DNA of 64,000 nt. It comes from Clostridiales bacterium (GTDB taxonomy: Bacteria > Bacillota > Clostridia > Lachnospirales > Lachnospiraceae). Below the pieces are notes generated by a model. The model did no database searches and was not told where the DNA came from. It worked only from the letters and a program-made list of their open reading frames with translations. Where the stretch lies: NCBI GenBank assembly GCA_012839295.1, contig DUNO01000001.1, positions 310,001 through 374,000 on the forward strand, written 5' to 3'. The position numbers were made by a program, and so were the translations under genes. Shown here in pieces: positions 25,717-34,384 of the stretch (position 1 is the stretch's first letter; the number at the start of each line of letters is the position of its first letter).

Positions 25717-26019
25717 TCCCATTGATTGAGTAAATATTTGTACCTTTGATTCATTTATAAGCGGGTGCATTTTGCTATAGAAAAATAGATAAATGCTTTG
25801 GGATTTCTAAGCTATCGGTATATAATGGACATGTTTAAATAATTTAATATTATATAATTTAGAAGATCTGAAGTATGGGCTTCGTAACCGAAATACAATT
25901 AAAACAGGAAAGGTATAGTATATTATGCAAAAACGGTCATTTGTAAGACGTAAGTTAGCAATCGCAGATTATAAGCTGGCGAAGAAGGATATTTTTTAAC
26001 ATTTAGGAGGATGAAGAAT
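25717..26019. other. intergenic region before the SDR gene
   Basis: AT-rich. A 24-codon ATG frame (25925-25999; MQKRSFVRRKLAIADYKLAK and four more) ends just before the SDR ribosome site, but it has no ribosome site of its own and was not called as a gene. No promoter with a convincing pair of hexamers was found. Confidence 0.4.
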
Positions 26020-26724
26020 ATGGAACGAAATATACTGATTACAGGAGCATCAAGAGGACTTGGATTTTTCTTTGTACAAAAATATTTAGAAGATGGAGAT
26101 ACTGTATTTGCAGGCGTTAGAAACCTTCAGTCTCCCGGCATAGTGAAATTAAAAGAAGCGTATCCCAAATTCTTAATACCGGTAGAGCTTGAGGTAAGAA
26201 GCACAAAGTCGGTAGATAAGGCAGTAGAATTGGTGAAAAGCTATACTGATAGATTGGATATTATTGTGAATAATGCGGCTGTGCATAGTGAAAGCTCTTT
26301 TGAAGTATTAGAAAAGGCTGATATTGATGAGTGTCTTGATGTATATGATATTAACGGATTAGGTCCTATCCGTGTAGCGAAGGCATTTGTGGATTTTGTT
26401 AGAAAAAGTCCACAAGGAAAAATAATTAATATTTCTTCTGAAAGTGGAAGCCTTACTACCTGCAAAAGAGAGAAGGAATTCGACTATTGCATGTCAAAGG
26501 CAGCACTTAATATGGGAACAAAACTTCTTGCTAATTATTTGAAAAAGGATAATATTCTTGTGTTAAGCGTACATCCAGGATGGATGAGAACGGATATGGG
26601 GGGAAAGCATGCGCATTTAGACCCTTATAAAACAGCATGTAAATTGGTGGAGTTATTTGACAGTATGTGTGATGTAAATGATCCTATTTTTATTGATAAT
26701 ACAGGAAAAGAATATCCTTGGTAG
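26020..26724 (+). CDS. short-chain dehydrogenase/reductase
   Basis: A 234-residue classical-type SDR, NAD(P)-dependent. The cofactor motif is TGASRGLG near residue 8-15, followed by NNAAVH (the NNAG equivalent), the catalytic Ser in NISSESGS, and YCMSK with the Tyr and Lys pair. VHPGWMRTDMGG is the usual post-active-site loop. The substrate is unknown. An ATG at 26011 is in frame, but AGGAGG (26005-26010) is only correctly spaced for the ATG at 26020. It stands alone, convergent with the MerR gene. Confidence 0.88.
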   Translation: MERNILITGASRGLGFFFVQKYLEDGDTVFAGVRNLQSPGIVKLKEAYPKFLIPVELEVRSTKSVDKAVELVKSYTDRLDIIVNNAAVHSESSFEVLEKADIDECLDVYDINGLGPIRVAKAFVDFVRKSPQGKIINISSESGSLTTCKREKEFDYCMSKAALNMGTKLLANYLKKDNILVLSVHPGWMRTDMGGKHAHLDPYKTACKLVELFDSMCDVNDPIFIDNTGKEYPW

Positions 26725-26810
26725 GACTTTGGGCTGATACTAATATGACCATTAAGCCGCTTGCCACCTCATAGAAAGATACACAATTTCACAATTAATG
26801 CTATAAACAA

Positions 26811-26864
26811 TAAAAAAGCAGTATACTGACAATTTGAGATATATCAGATCGTCAGTATACTGCT
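26811..26864 (-). terminator. intrinsic terminator of the minus-strand MerR gene
   Basis: Perfect 14-base arms AGCAGTATACTGAC (26817-26830) and GTCAGTATACTGCT (26851-26864). On the minus strand the stem is followed by TTTTTTA (26811-26817 on the plus strand read as A's), so it terminates the MerR gene; it may also stop readthrough from the convergent SDR. Confidence 0.8.
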
Positions 26865-26881
26865 TATAAGATTATGCCGGG

Positions 26882-27625
26882 CTATTTTTGGCTTTCGGCA
26901 TAAATTTTCATGGCTTCGGATAAAAACTTAGACAGGCCGTCGCCATATTTGTCTACATTTGCGGTAAACCTTTCGTCAGTAACATACATTTGACCGATCC
27001 CGGCAAAAGCTTCCAGAGAATATTTGTAACCAAAGTTGGCATTAAAGTGGCTGTACATTTTATCCATAGCTGCTTGTGCGGTTGCAGAGTCTGGCGCCTC
27101 ATTCCTTATTTTGGCCAAATCAGTAAACAAATCATCCATGCCTTTTGCTATTGCCTCTTGCTCATTTTGCGGTAGTGATTTTATGTGGGCATTACTTTGA
27201 TCGACAGCCTTGTCACCCCATAAACGCCTTGCTTCATCTTCATATGGGTTATTTGTAAAATCAAACCCATGAAACTTATCTTCGATACTCATTGTCATCT
27301 TTCCTTTCATATTCTGTACTGATTTCTCAAGAGTTTCAAGCATTGATTCAATACGTTTTTTTTCATGAAGAAGATATTTCTTCTGTAAATCAAACGCTTT
27401 TTCTCTATCAAAACCCGGACTGCTTAAAAGCTCCTTAATTTGTGCAAGAGAGAAGCCACATTCTTTAAAGAACAAGATTTGTTGCAGCCTATCCATATCA
27501 TCGTCTGAGTATTCGCGATAGCCGTTTTCCGGATTACGGCTTGGACTAAGAACTGAAATTGTGTCATAATGATGAAGTGTGCGCACACTTACACCAGTTA
27601 TTTTTGCCACTTCTTTTGCATTCAT
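26882..27625 (-). CDS. TipA-like MerR regulator (MerR plus TipAS domain)
   Basis: A 247-residue activator. Residues 1-70 are a MerR winged helix (MNAKEVAKITGVSVRTLHHYD, then NGYREYS and DRLQQILFFKECGFSLAQI). A coiled-coil linker follows to about residue 110. The rest is a TipAS antibiotic-recognition domain (WGDKAVDQSNAHI, then FAGIGQMYVTDERFTANVDKYG). TipA-type proteins bind thiopeptide-like or other amphipathic drugs and activate promoters with long spacers. GGGAGG precedes the ATG at 27625; a longer frame to 27646 is less likely. An internal ATG after GGAAAG at the domain junction could give a free TipAS domain. It is divergent from a paralogue at 28076 and its own promoter (27652-27682) has a 19-base spacer. 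Confidence 0.9.
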   Translation of the reverse strand: MNAKEVAKITGVSVRTLHHYDTISVLSPSRNPENGYREYSDDDMDRLQQILFFKECGFSLAQIKELLSSPGFDREKAFDLQKKYLLHEKKRIESMLETLEKSVQNMKGKMTMSIEDKFHGFDFTNNPYEDEARRLWGDKAVDQSNAHIKSLPQNEQEAIAKGMDDLFTDLAKIRNEAPDSATAQAAMDKMYSHFNANFGYKYSLEAFAGIGQMYVTDERFTANVDKYGDGLSKFLSEAMKIYAESQK

Positions 27626-27651
27626 TGCTTTAACCCTCCCTTGCAAATATC

Positions 27652-27682
27652 ATTGTAAACTATGACGCAACGTAATAGTCAA
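27652..27682 (-). promoter_or_regulatory. MerR-type promoter with 19-bp spacer (minus strand)
   Basis: On the minus strand TTGACT (27677-27682) and TACAAT (27652-27657) are 19 bases apart instead of 17. The spacer includes an imperfect dyad (ATTACGTTGCGTCAT). Overlong spacers are the hallmark of MerR-activated promoters. It drives the TipA-like gene ending at 26882. Confidence 0.75.
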
Positions 27683-27851
27683 GACTTTTTTTTGATAGTA
27701 TTAGTAAAATGAAAAGGTAAATTCTTGATTGCAAGGCTAAATTCTTATTTGATGATTTTAGTCTTGCACAAAGTACGGGGAACAGACTTTATGCTGATTT
27801 AAAGTGCAATGAATGCTCTTTATGCAGTAAGATTTATTTATCAGGAAAAAA

Positions 27852-27897
27852 ATCGGTAAAAATCAGTAAAAATCGGTAAAACAAAAAATCGGTAAAA
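27852..27897 (+). repeat. phased A-tract repeats upstream of the second MerR promoter
   Basis: Four copies of ATCGGTAAAA (one reads ATCAGTAAAA) at 27852, 27862, 27872 and 27888. The first three have an exact 10-base period and the fourth is offset by six bases. A-tracts in helical phase give intrinsic DNA bending. They end five bases before the -35 hexamer at 27903, where they could act as an UP-type element or bent upstream region. Confidence 0.7.
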
Positions 27898-27902
27898 AGG
27901 TA

Positions 27903-27933
27903 TTGACATTGACGTTACGTAAAGGTATAGACT
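27903..27933 (+). promoter_or_regulatory. MerR-type promoter with 19-bp spacer (plus strand)
   Basis: TTGACA at 27903-27908 and TAGACT at 27928-27933 are separated by 19 bases; the spacer (TTGACGTTACGTAAAGGTA) resembles MerR-family operators. It matches the spacing of the divergent promoter at 27652-27682 and is placed to drive the TipA-like gene at 28076 after a leader of about 135 bases. Confidence 0.75.
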
Positions 27934-28075
27934 GTACTCGTAAGGAGATAGCAGTAAAGCTAACAGCAATAGCAATATCCAAGTTTTGCTGCAACAAAGT
28001 GCCGTATAAACAAAAAAGAACGGCGCTAAAAAGAAAGCTTCAAAGTGAATTTCTTAAAATGAAAAGGAGGTTATG

Positions 28076-28840
28076 ATGGAATACACAATTCAAAAACTAA
28101 GCCAACTCGCTGGGGTGAGCACCAGAACGCTCCGGTATTATGATGAGATCGGGATCCTAAAGCCGGCAAGGATCAACTCATCAAACTACCGCATCTATGG
28201 ACAAAGGGAAGTGGATCTGCTGCAGCAGATCATGTTCTACCGCGAAATGGGGGTCAGCCTGGATACCATCAAGAAAATCATAACTGCCAAAGAATTCGAT
28301 GAGGAAAGAGCGCTGGAAGGCCACCTTGCCAAGCTCCTTGCAGAAAGGCAACAGCTCGATTTATTAATCGGGAACGTAAAAAAGACCTTACAATACAAGA
28401 AAGGAAAGATAAATATGAAAGACAACGAAAAATTCCAAGGCTTTAAGAAAAAGCTTATAGAAGAAAACGAACAGAAATACGGAAAAGAAATCCGGGAAAA
28501 ATACGGTGACGAGCAAGTAAACCAATCCAACCAAAAAATGCTGAACATGACCAAAGAACACTACGAGGACTTCGAAAAACTGGGCAAGGAGGTACAAGAC
28601 ACACTGGAAGCAGCCTTTGCAACCGGAGATCCCGCAGGAGAATTAGGCCAAAAAACTGCCGAGCTTCACAAAAGATGGCTTACCTACACTTGGAGCAGCT
28701 ACAGCAAAGAAGCCCATGCAGCCCTAGCCCAAATGTATGTAGACGATGAACGTTTCACTGCCTACTATGACAAAACCCAGCCAGGCATGGCGGCCTTCCT
28801 AAGAGATGCCATCCACATTTACACAGGAGTAAATGCATAA
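28076..28840 (+). CDS. second TipA-like MerR regulator
   Basis: A 254-residue protein with the same architecture as its divergent neighbour. The MerR domain is MEYTIQKLSQLAGVSTRTLR then YYDEIGILKPAR, followed by YGQREVDLLQQIMFYREMG; a coiled coil reaches to residue about 108; and the TipAS domain (EKFQGFKKKLIEENE, VNQSNQKM, AQMYVDDERFTAYYDKTQPG) completes it. AAAGGAGG (to 28070) fits the ATG at 28076 better than the one at 28073. An internal ATG at 28415 with AGGAAAG upstream lies exactly at the start of the TipAS domain and could yield a free drug-binding fragment, as known for Streptomyces TipA. The two regulators are clear paralogues and may cross-regulate. Confidence 0.9.
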   Translation: MEYTIQKLSQLAGVSTRTLRYYDEIGILKPARINSSNYRIYGQREVDLLQQIMFYREMGVSLDTIKKIITAKEFDEERALEGHLAKLLAERQQLDLLIGNVKKTLQYKKGKINMKDNEKFQGFKKKLIEENEQKYGKEIREKYGDEQVNQSNQKMLNMTKEHYEDFEKLGKEVQDTLEAAFATGDPAGELGQKTAELHKRWLTYTWSSYSKEAHAALAQMYVDDERFTAYYDKTQPGMAAFLRDAIHIYTGVNA

Positions 28841-28919
28841 GTCATAGGATAATATAGTTAAAAAATAGTAGGATTTCTTTCTCGCATCAAGCATTTTTTT
28901 GAGCCGGACGCCGGGTTGT

Positions 28920-28977
28920 AAAGTGCCGCAACCCTCATAAACACAATGTTTTTGCAGGGGTGCGGCACTTTCTTTTT
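28920..28977 (+). terminator. strong intrinsic terminator of the second MerR gene
   Basis: Sixteen-base arms AAAGTGCCGCAACCCT (28920-28935) and AGGGGTGCGGCACTTT (28956-28971), GC-rich with one mismatch, followed by CTTTTTA. It closes the plus-strand TipA-like gene. Confidence 0.85.
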
Positions 28978-29095
28978 ACCTGTTCCGGTTACATGAAATT
29001 AGCCAATGGTGCCCCTAACCCCCTAACCCCCAGAAAAACCATCTGCAATTAGTAATGAAATCTGCGCCTATTGCCTTAAATTAAAGAGGAGATTC

Positions 29096-29304
29096 CACAA
29101 CCTATATCTATATCCCACCGAGAGAGGGGTGCAGGTGCTGCAGAAGTGTTTGCTTTACCGTTACAGAAGGAGCCAAATGTGCGAGGGGGACATGACATAC
29201 AACAGTGTGTCTGTCCATCCGCGCACACTTGGCCCCTTCTGTAACGGTAAAGCAAATACGCCGCAGTACCTGCACCCCTCTCTCGGTGTACACAACCTAA
29301 ATCC
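29096..29304. repeat. long palindromic repeat element with flanking direct repeats
   Basis: Two arms of about 70 bases (29116-29187 and 29219-29288) are near-perfect reverse complements around a 30-base loop. The outer ends read CACCGAGAGAGGGGTGCAGG and its complement. Imperfect 13-base direct repeats (CACAACCTATATC at 29096-29108; CACAACCTAAATC at 29291-29303) flank the palindrome, as a target-site duplication might. Short frames on both strands inside it are nearly identical and are not genes. It could be a non-autonomous mobile palindrome (MITE- or REP-like). It contains no transposase. Confidence 0.7.
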
Positions 29305-29352
29305 AATTAACAATTAACTAACTTAATCACCATTCCAGTTCATAGCAATGTT

Positions 29353-29877
29353 TCAAAGCTCCTCCTTGGCAACCCTTGCCTTCTCAAACTTCTCCGCCCC
29401 AATATGGCAATACCCACCCGGATTCTTATCCAAATACCCCTGATGATACTTCTCAGCCAAATAATAATTCCGAAGCGGCAGCATCTCAACCGCAACCGGC
29501 CTGTCATACTTCCCCTGGAGCTCCTCCAAGGATTTCTTAAGTGTCGGAACATCCCCTTCATCCACATAATAAATCCCAGTCCTATACTGCCTGCCAATAT
29601 CATTCCCCTGTCTGTTCACCGAGACAGGATCAATCACATCATAATACAGCTTCAAGATAAATTCCAACCGAATCCGGCCTGGATCATAGAAAACCCGCAC
29701 AGTCTCCGCATGGCCTGTATTATTATGGCACACCTCCTGATAGGTAGGATTCTCAGTATCCCCATTGGCATAGCCCACATCAGTCTTAACAACGCCGGGA
29801 ATGCTGGCGAAATACTTTTCTGTTCCCCAAAAACATCCCCCGGCAAGATAAATTTCCTTCAAATTACCAGCTTCCAT
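29353..29877 (-). CDS. msrA: peptide methionine-S-sulfoxide reductase A
   Basis: A 174-residue MsrA that repairs oxidised methionine (S epimer) using thioredoxin. The catalytic Cys is in GCFWG at residues 14-18, TGHAETVRVFYDP and YHQGYLDKNP are family signatures, and a C-terminal GGYCHIG Cys can act as resolving residue. No MsrB domain is fused. The ATG is preceded by AAAGGAG on the minus strand. It lies 44 bases downstream of the P-type ATPase gene on the same strand, so the two may share a transcript. Confidence 0.95.
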   Translation of the reverse strand: MEAGNLKEIYLAGGCFWGTEKYFASIPGVVKTDVGYANGDTENPTYQEVCHNNTGHAETVRVFYDPGRIRLEFILKLYYDVIDPVSVNRQGNDIGRQYRTGIYYVDEGDVPTLKKSLEELQGKYDRPVAVEMLPLRNYYLAEKYHQGYLDKNPGGYCHIGAEKFEKARVAKEEL

Positions 29878-29921
29878 AAATTAAAACTCCTTTACTAAAC
29901 GCAAATTTATTCTCATCAACC

Positions 29922-32591
29922 CTATTTCTTTCCAAAACTTCTGCTAAACAATTTAATAACCTCATTCACCAGTAAAGGAATCAACGCAAATCCCAATGCA
30001 ACGCCCCATTCCGACAAGCTCAGGTTATGCACTCCAAATGCATCCGCCAACACTGGTATGGTGATCACCACTAACTGAAGAAGTATTCCGGCCACAATAG
30101 CCCCAATCAAATACAGGTTTGAGAACAATCCAACCCTGAAAATTGATTTGTCAAAGTTTCTCATGGATAAGGAATAAAATAATTGGGAAACCGCCAGTAC
30201 CACAAAGGACATAGTCCTGGCATAGGGCAGTGCTACCTCCAGGGCCTCATCGGACAGCATACGGGAGCCAAGCTGGTAGCCATGATGTGACAGCCCATAA
30301 TAAAAGGCAAGGAGGGTAAATAAACCGATCAATACACCACCGATAACAGCCCGGAGGCCTGCTCCATGTGCAAAAAAGCTTTCCTTCGGATTACGGGGCT
30401 TCTGTTTCATCACATCCTTGTCCCCAGGATCGACACCAAGGGCAATGGCAGGAAGGGAGTCCGTAATCAGGTTCACCCAAAGGATCTGTGTCGCAATTAA
30501 GGGCACCGGCCAATGGAAGAGGATGGAGAGGAAGATGGTGATCACCTCGCCAAGGTTACAGGATAACAGGAACACGACGGACTTCTTTATATTGTTGTAG
30601 ATATTACGCCCTTCCTCAATGGCATGGACAATCGTAGTAAAATTATCATCTGTCAGTATCATGTCACTGGCGCCCTTGGCAACATCCGTTCCGGTGATGC
30701 CCATGGCAACGCCGATATCAGAATACTTTAGGGAAGGGGCATCATTAACCCCGTCACCGGTCATGGATACAATATTTCCCTTGGATTTAAAGGCGCGGAC
30801 AATCTTAACCTTGTGCTCCGGTGATACACGGGCAAATACCCTGTATTGGTCAATATGGTCTGCAAATGCATCCTCAGAGATTTCGTCAATTTCGGCACCG
30901 GTGATGCTTTGGGAGAGGGAATCAGCAATGCCCAGCTCCTTTGCGATGGCAACCGCCGTATTTTTGTGGTCCCCGGTAATCATGATGGGCGTAATCCCGG
31001 CTGTCTTGGCCTCCTGGATGGAAGACTTAACCTCCAGTCTTGGAGGGTCAATCATCCCGACTAACCCAAGGATGGTAAGCTCTTTTTCCATTTCCCCGGG
31101 CTCCAGAACCTGGTCCGTATCCTTATATGCAACTCCCAGTACACGCAGCGCATTATCAGACATCTCCTCTGTGATTTTATGGTATTCGGCTCTCAGGGCA
31201 TCCGTCAGGGGAACCACCTGGCCGTTTACCAGGGCAGAAGAGGAGATCTTTAAAATATTGTCAATGGCTCCCTTTGTATGGATCCGGTACCGGCCGTCCT
31301 GGGTATTCAGGGTTGACATAAGCTTCCGGTCGGAATCAAAGGGATTTTCAGAAACCCTTTGATATTTTTGGTGGAGCTCATTTCGGGGTAAACCAAATTT
31401 ATTACCAAGAATAATAAGGGCAATTTCCGTAGGATCACCGGTACCCTGCCCGTTGACATAGGTGGCATCGGAGCAAAGCACAAGGGATTTTATCAGCTCG
31501 GCTTCCTCGGGAGAGGCTTCCATATTTTCTCCCGCCTGGGGAATGTCCTTTAATTTACCGGAGGTATATGTGGCTACGACGGTCATCTTATTCTGGGTCA
31601 GGGTACCGGTTTTGTCAGAGCAGATAATATTTACGGAGCCCAGGGTCTCGACGGCTGGAAGCTTCTTGACGATGGCGTTTATCTTAGACATTCTTGTCAC
31701 GCCCAAAGCCAGCACAATTGCCACGATTGCAGCAAGACCCTCAGGAATAGCAGCAACAGCCAGGCTGATGGCCGTAAGGAACATGTCAAAAAGATCCCGT
31801 TTCTGGATAAAGGCAATAATAAAGATTACCAGACAGATACCGATAGCCAGGTAGCCAAGGATGCGCCCCAATTCGTCCAACCTCTTCTGAAGAGGTGTCA
31901 TCTCAGAGGAATCCTCCTCCAATATAGTTGCAATTTTACCAATCTCCGTATCCATGGCTGTCGCTACAACAATACCTTCCCCACGCCCATAGGTAGTCAG
32001 GGTAGAAAGAAAAGCCATATTAGCTTTATCCCCAATCGGTGTCTTGGGATCTTCAAATACAGTACCCGCATTCTTGGAGGATGGAACGGATTCCCCGGTA
32101 AGAGCCGATTCCTCGATCTGTAAATTGGCACTTTCAATCAGCCTAAGATCTGCCGGGACATAACGTCCCGCATCCAACAGGACAATGTCACCAGGAACAA
32201 CCTCCTCGGAATTAATCTCGAGCTCCTTACCGTCACGGCGGACAATTGCCTTTGGTGTTGTCATCTTCTGCAAGGCCTCCACCGCTTTTTCCGCCTTATA
32301 CTCCTGGATTACGCCGATCGTGGCATTCAGGAAAATTACCAACAGGATAATAACGGAATCTGTGTATTCCCCGATTGCCATCGTAATAACAGCTGCGGCA
32401 ATCAATACATAGATCAGCATATCCTTTAACTGGGATAAAAATAGAGAGAGGATACTTTTCTTCGGTTTGCCCTTCAACTTATTTAAACCATACTGCTCAA
32501 GACGTTTCTTTGCTTCGGCGTCGGACAGACCGGTCTTTTTATCAACTCCGAACCCCTGCAGTACCTCGTCATTGGATTTCATAAACCACAT
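29922..32591 (-). CDS. P-type Ca2+-transporting ATPase (P2A type)
   Basis: An 889-residue P-type ATPase, probably exporting calcium. The TGES actuator motif, the phosphorylated Asp in ICSDKTGTLTQN (about residue 330), and the hinge MTGDGVNDAPSL are all present. The transport site contains PEGL in helix M4 (VAAIPEGLAAIV) and NLITDSLPAIAL in M6, the pattern of SERCA-like/LMCA1-type calcium pumps. Ten membrane helices are expected. The frame runs to 32642, but AGAGGTG before ATG 32591 gives the usual N-terminus. MsrA follows on the same strand. Confidence 0.9.
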   Translation of the reverse strand: MWFMKSNDEVLQGFGVDKKTGLSDAEAKKRLEQYGLNKLKGKPKKSILSLFLSQLKDMLIYVLIAAAVITMAIGEYTDSVIILLVIFLNATIGVIQEYKAEKAVEALQKMTTPKAIVRRDGKELEINSEEVVPGDIVLLDAGRYVPADLRLIESANLQIEESALTGESVPSSKNAGTVFEDPKTPIGDKANMAFLSTLTTYGRGEGIVVATAMDTEIGKIATILEEDSSEMTPLQKRLDELGRILGYLAIGICLVIFIIAFIQKRDLFDMFLTAISLAVAAIPEGLAAIVAIVLALGVTRMSKINAIVKKLPAVETLGSVNIICSDKTGTLTQNKMTVVATYTSGKLKDIPQAGENMEASPEEAELIKSLVLCSDATYVNGQGTGDPTEIALIILGNKFGLPRNELHQKYQRVSENPFDSDRKLMSTLNTQDGRYRIHTKGAIDNILKISSSALVNGQVVPLTDALRAEYHKITEEMSDNALRVLGVAYKDTDQVLEPGEMEKELTILGLVGMIDPPRLEVKSSIQEAKTAGITPIMITGDHKNTAVAIAKELGIADSLSQSITGAEIDEISEDAFADHIDQYRVFARVSPEHKVKIVRAFKSKGNIVSMTGDGVNDAPSLKYSDIGVAMGITGTDVAKGASDMILTDDNFTTIVHAIEEGRNIYNNIKKSVVFLLSCNLGEVITIFLSILFHWPVPLIATQILWVNLITDSLPAIALGVDPGDKDVMKQKPRNPKESFFAHGAGLRAVIGGVLIGLFTLLAFYYGLSHHGYQLGSRMLSDEALEVALPYARTMSFVVLAVSQLFYSLSMRNFDKSIFRVGLFSNLYLIGAIVAGILLQLVVITIPVLADAFGVHNLSLSEWGVALGFALIPLLVNEVIKLFSRSFGKK

Positions 32592-33070
32592 AATTACACC
32601 TCTTTCAACGTTATAATTATTATAGTACCTAATAAAAGACACTTTATGCCCTGCAACATTGATAAATCATACAAAAATAAATAATGCAGAGGAACATAAT
32701 GTAAAAAATAAAATTCAAAATAAATAAAACAAAATAAAAAGATGAAAATAAAAATAAAAATGTAAAAAACAAAAAGAAAAAAAGGAAAAATATATAATAT
32801 ACATTTAGTATAGCTTATTTCAATTTGGAAGAAAAGAAAAATGTATTTTTATTCTAAAAAGAATCGCTCGGCAAAAGGCTTCTTTATACCAACTAACGAG
32901 GTGGATCTGAGTGTAGAGATACCCATCTGACACTCAAATCCCAAGCCCATTATATTTGACATTATTTAGTAACCCAAGTATAATTAAGAAATAATAAATT
33001 CATTTATTGTACCAAGTTATTCATAATTTTGTCCGCCGGGACATAAAAGATAGAAAGGTTTGATGAAAGA
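32592..33070. other. A-rich divergent intergenic region with a hairpin
   Basis: From about 32690 to 32810 the plus strand is mostly A with scattered T, without a gene. Arms GGATCTGAGTGT (32903-32914) and ACACTCAAATCC (32930-32941) form a 12-base hairpin with one mismatch. It sits about 310 bases upstream of the calcium ATPase and 130 upstream of the channel gene, and its role is unknown. No known riboswitch was recognised. Confidence 0.5.
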
Positions 33071-34339
33071 GTGACATACATTAAAAATATGCTAAAATCC
33101 TATGATGTTAATAAGGATATCAGGAGCTACCTTGCCTTTGCGATCCTGCTTGTGGCGGTCATGTTAACCTGCATTATTGTCAATTTCATACTAAAGCATA
33201 TCCTGATCCGAATTATTTCCAGGCTTATTTTAAGAAACAAATACCAATGGGATGATGTTTTGGTAGAGCGGAGAGTGCTGTACCGGCTGGCCAATATTGC
33301 TCCGGGAATTATTATCTTTCTTTATTCCCCCGCTTTTGAGGATGTGGCCTATATCGCACAAAGGATAGCAGCGGTCTATATTTTGCTGATGCTGTATTTT
33401 TTGGTTAACTCGGCGCTGGATGCCGTCAATGATGTCTATATTACCCACCCCATCTCCAAGGTCCGTCCGATGAAGGGTCTATTGCAGGTCTTTAAGATCG
33501 TGTTTTATGCCATAATTTCCATCGTCCTGCTGGGAACCCTGATGAACCAGAACCCACTCCTTCTGCTCAGCGGTATCGGAGCCTTGGCGGCGGTATTTTC
33601 CTTTGTGTTCAAGGATTCGATCCTTGGCTTTATAGCAGGGCTCCAATTGACCTCGAATGATATGCTGCGGATTGGGGACTGGATCGAGATGACAAAGTAC
33701 GGCGCGGACGGAGATGTCATAGATATTACCTTAAATACGGTAAAGGTCCAAAATTTTGATAAAACCATTGTAACGATACCTGCATATGCCCTGGTTTCCG
33801 ATTCCTTCCGGAACTGGAGGGGAATGGTGGAGTTCGGTGGCAGGCGTATCAAGCGTTCGGTTTTTATTGATATGAACAGCATTACCTTCTGTACCTCCGA
33901 GATGCTGGAAAAATATAAGAAAATTAATTATCTGAGGGATTATATTACAGAAAAGCAGGAAGAAATAAAGGAGTATAACCAATACGGAGGGGAAGAAGGC
34001 AGCCTGGCCAACGGCCGCCACCTGACCAATGTCGGGGTCTTCCGTATGTATATCCAGTATTTTTTAAATGACAATCCCTATCTGAATGAAAATGTTTCTC
34101 CTATGGTACGGCAGCTGCCGCCCGGTGAAAATGGTCTGCCCCTGGAGGTTTATGCCTTTACAAAAACCATAACCTGGACAGAATATGAAACAATCCAATC
34201 CGATATTTTTGACCATATTTTTTCGGTAGCAGGAGAGTTCGGAATCAGAATTTTCCAAAACCCTACAGGATATGATATGAGGCATCAATTATGGGCCAGA
34301 AGAGAAGCTGATGATGGTGATAAGGCATTCGACGCTTAA
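33071..34339 (+). CDS. mechanosensitive channel, MscS family (YbdG-like)
   Basis: A 422-residue membrane protein beginning at GTG 33071. Four to five hydrophobic helices lie in residues 20-180. The pore-lining helix carries GIGALAAVFSFVFKD followed by SILGFIAGLQLTSNDMLRIGDWIEM, the typical MscS TM3 and start of the beta domain. The later insertion with EEGSLANGRHLTNVGVFR, then FLNDNPYLN and LPLEVYAFT, matches the longer YbdG miniconductance type (about 415 residues). It protects against osmotic downshift. Ribosome site AGAAAGG lies about 14 bases upstream, so start choice is moderately secure. Confidence 0.9.
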   Translation: MTYIKNMLKSYDVNKDIRSYLAFAILLVAVMLTCIIVNFILKHILIRIISRLILRNKYQWDDVLVERRVLYRLANIAPGIIIFLYSPAFEDVAYIAQRIAAVYILLMLYFLVNSALDAVNDVYITHPISKVRPMKGLLQVFKIVFYAIISIVLLGTLMNQNPLLLLSGIGALAAVFSFVFKDSILGFIAGLQLTSNDMLRIGDWIEMTKYGADGDVIDITLNTVKVQNFDKTIVTIPAYALVSDSFRNWRGMVEFGGRRIKRSVFIDMNSITFCTSEMLEKYKKINYLRDYITEKQEEIKEYNQYGGEEGSLANGRHLTNVGVFRMYIQYFLNDNPYLNENVSPMVRQLPPGENGLPLEVYAFTKTITWTEYETIQSDIFDHIFSVAGEFGIRIFQNPTGYDMRHQLWARREADDGDKAFDA

Positions 34340-34357
34340 ATCATAGAAATATAACAA

Positions 34358-34384
34358 GGGCAGGGATAAATTTTATCCCTGCCC
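34358..34384. terminator. hairpin after the channel gene
   Basis: Perfect 13-base arms GGGCAGGGATAAA (34358-34370) and TTTATCCCTGCCC (34372-34384). No strong T-run follows on the plus strand. It lies 18 bases after the channel stop, so it is probably its terminator. Confidence 0.5.

Noticed and set aside
25925-25999. A 24-codon frame before the SDR gene
   Set aside because: It has no ribosome site of its own and is too short to judge.
29076-29317. Several 60-76-codon frames on both strands within the palindrome
   Set aside because: They are near-identical on both strands because of the inverted repeat and look like noise within a repeat element.
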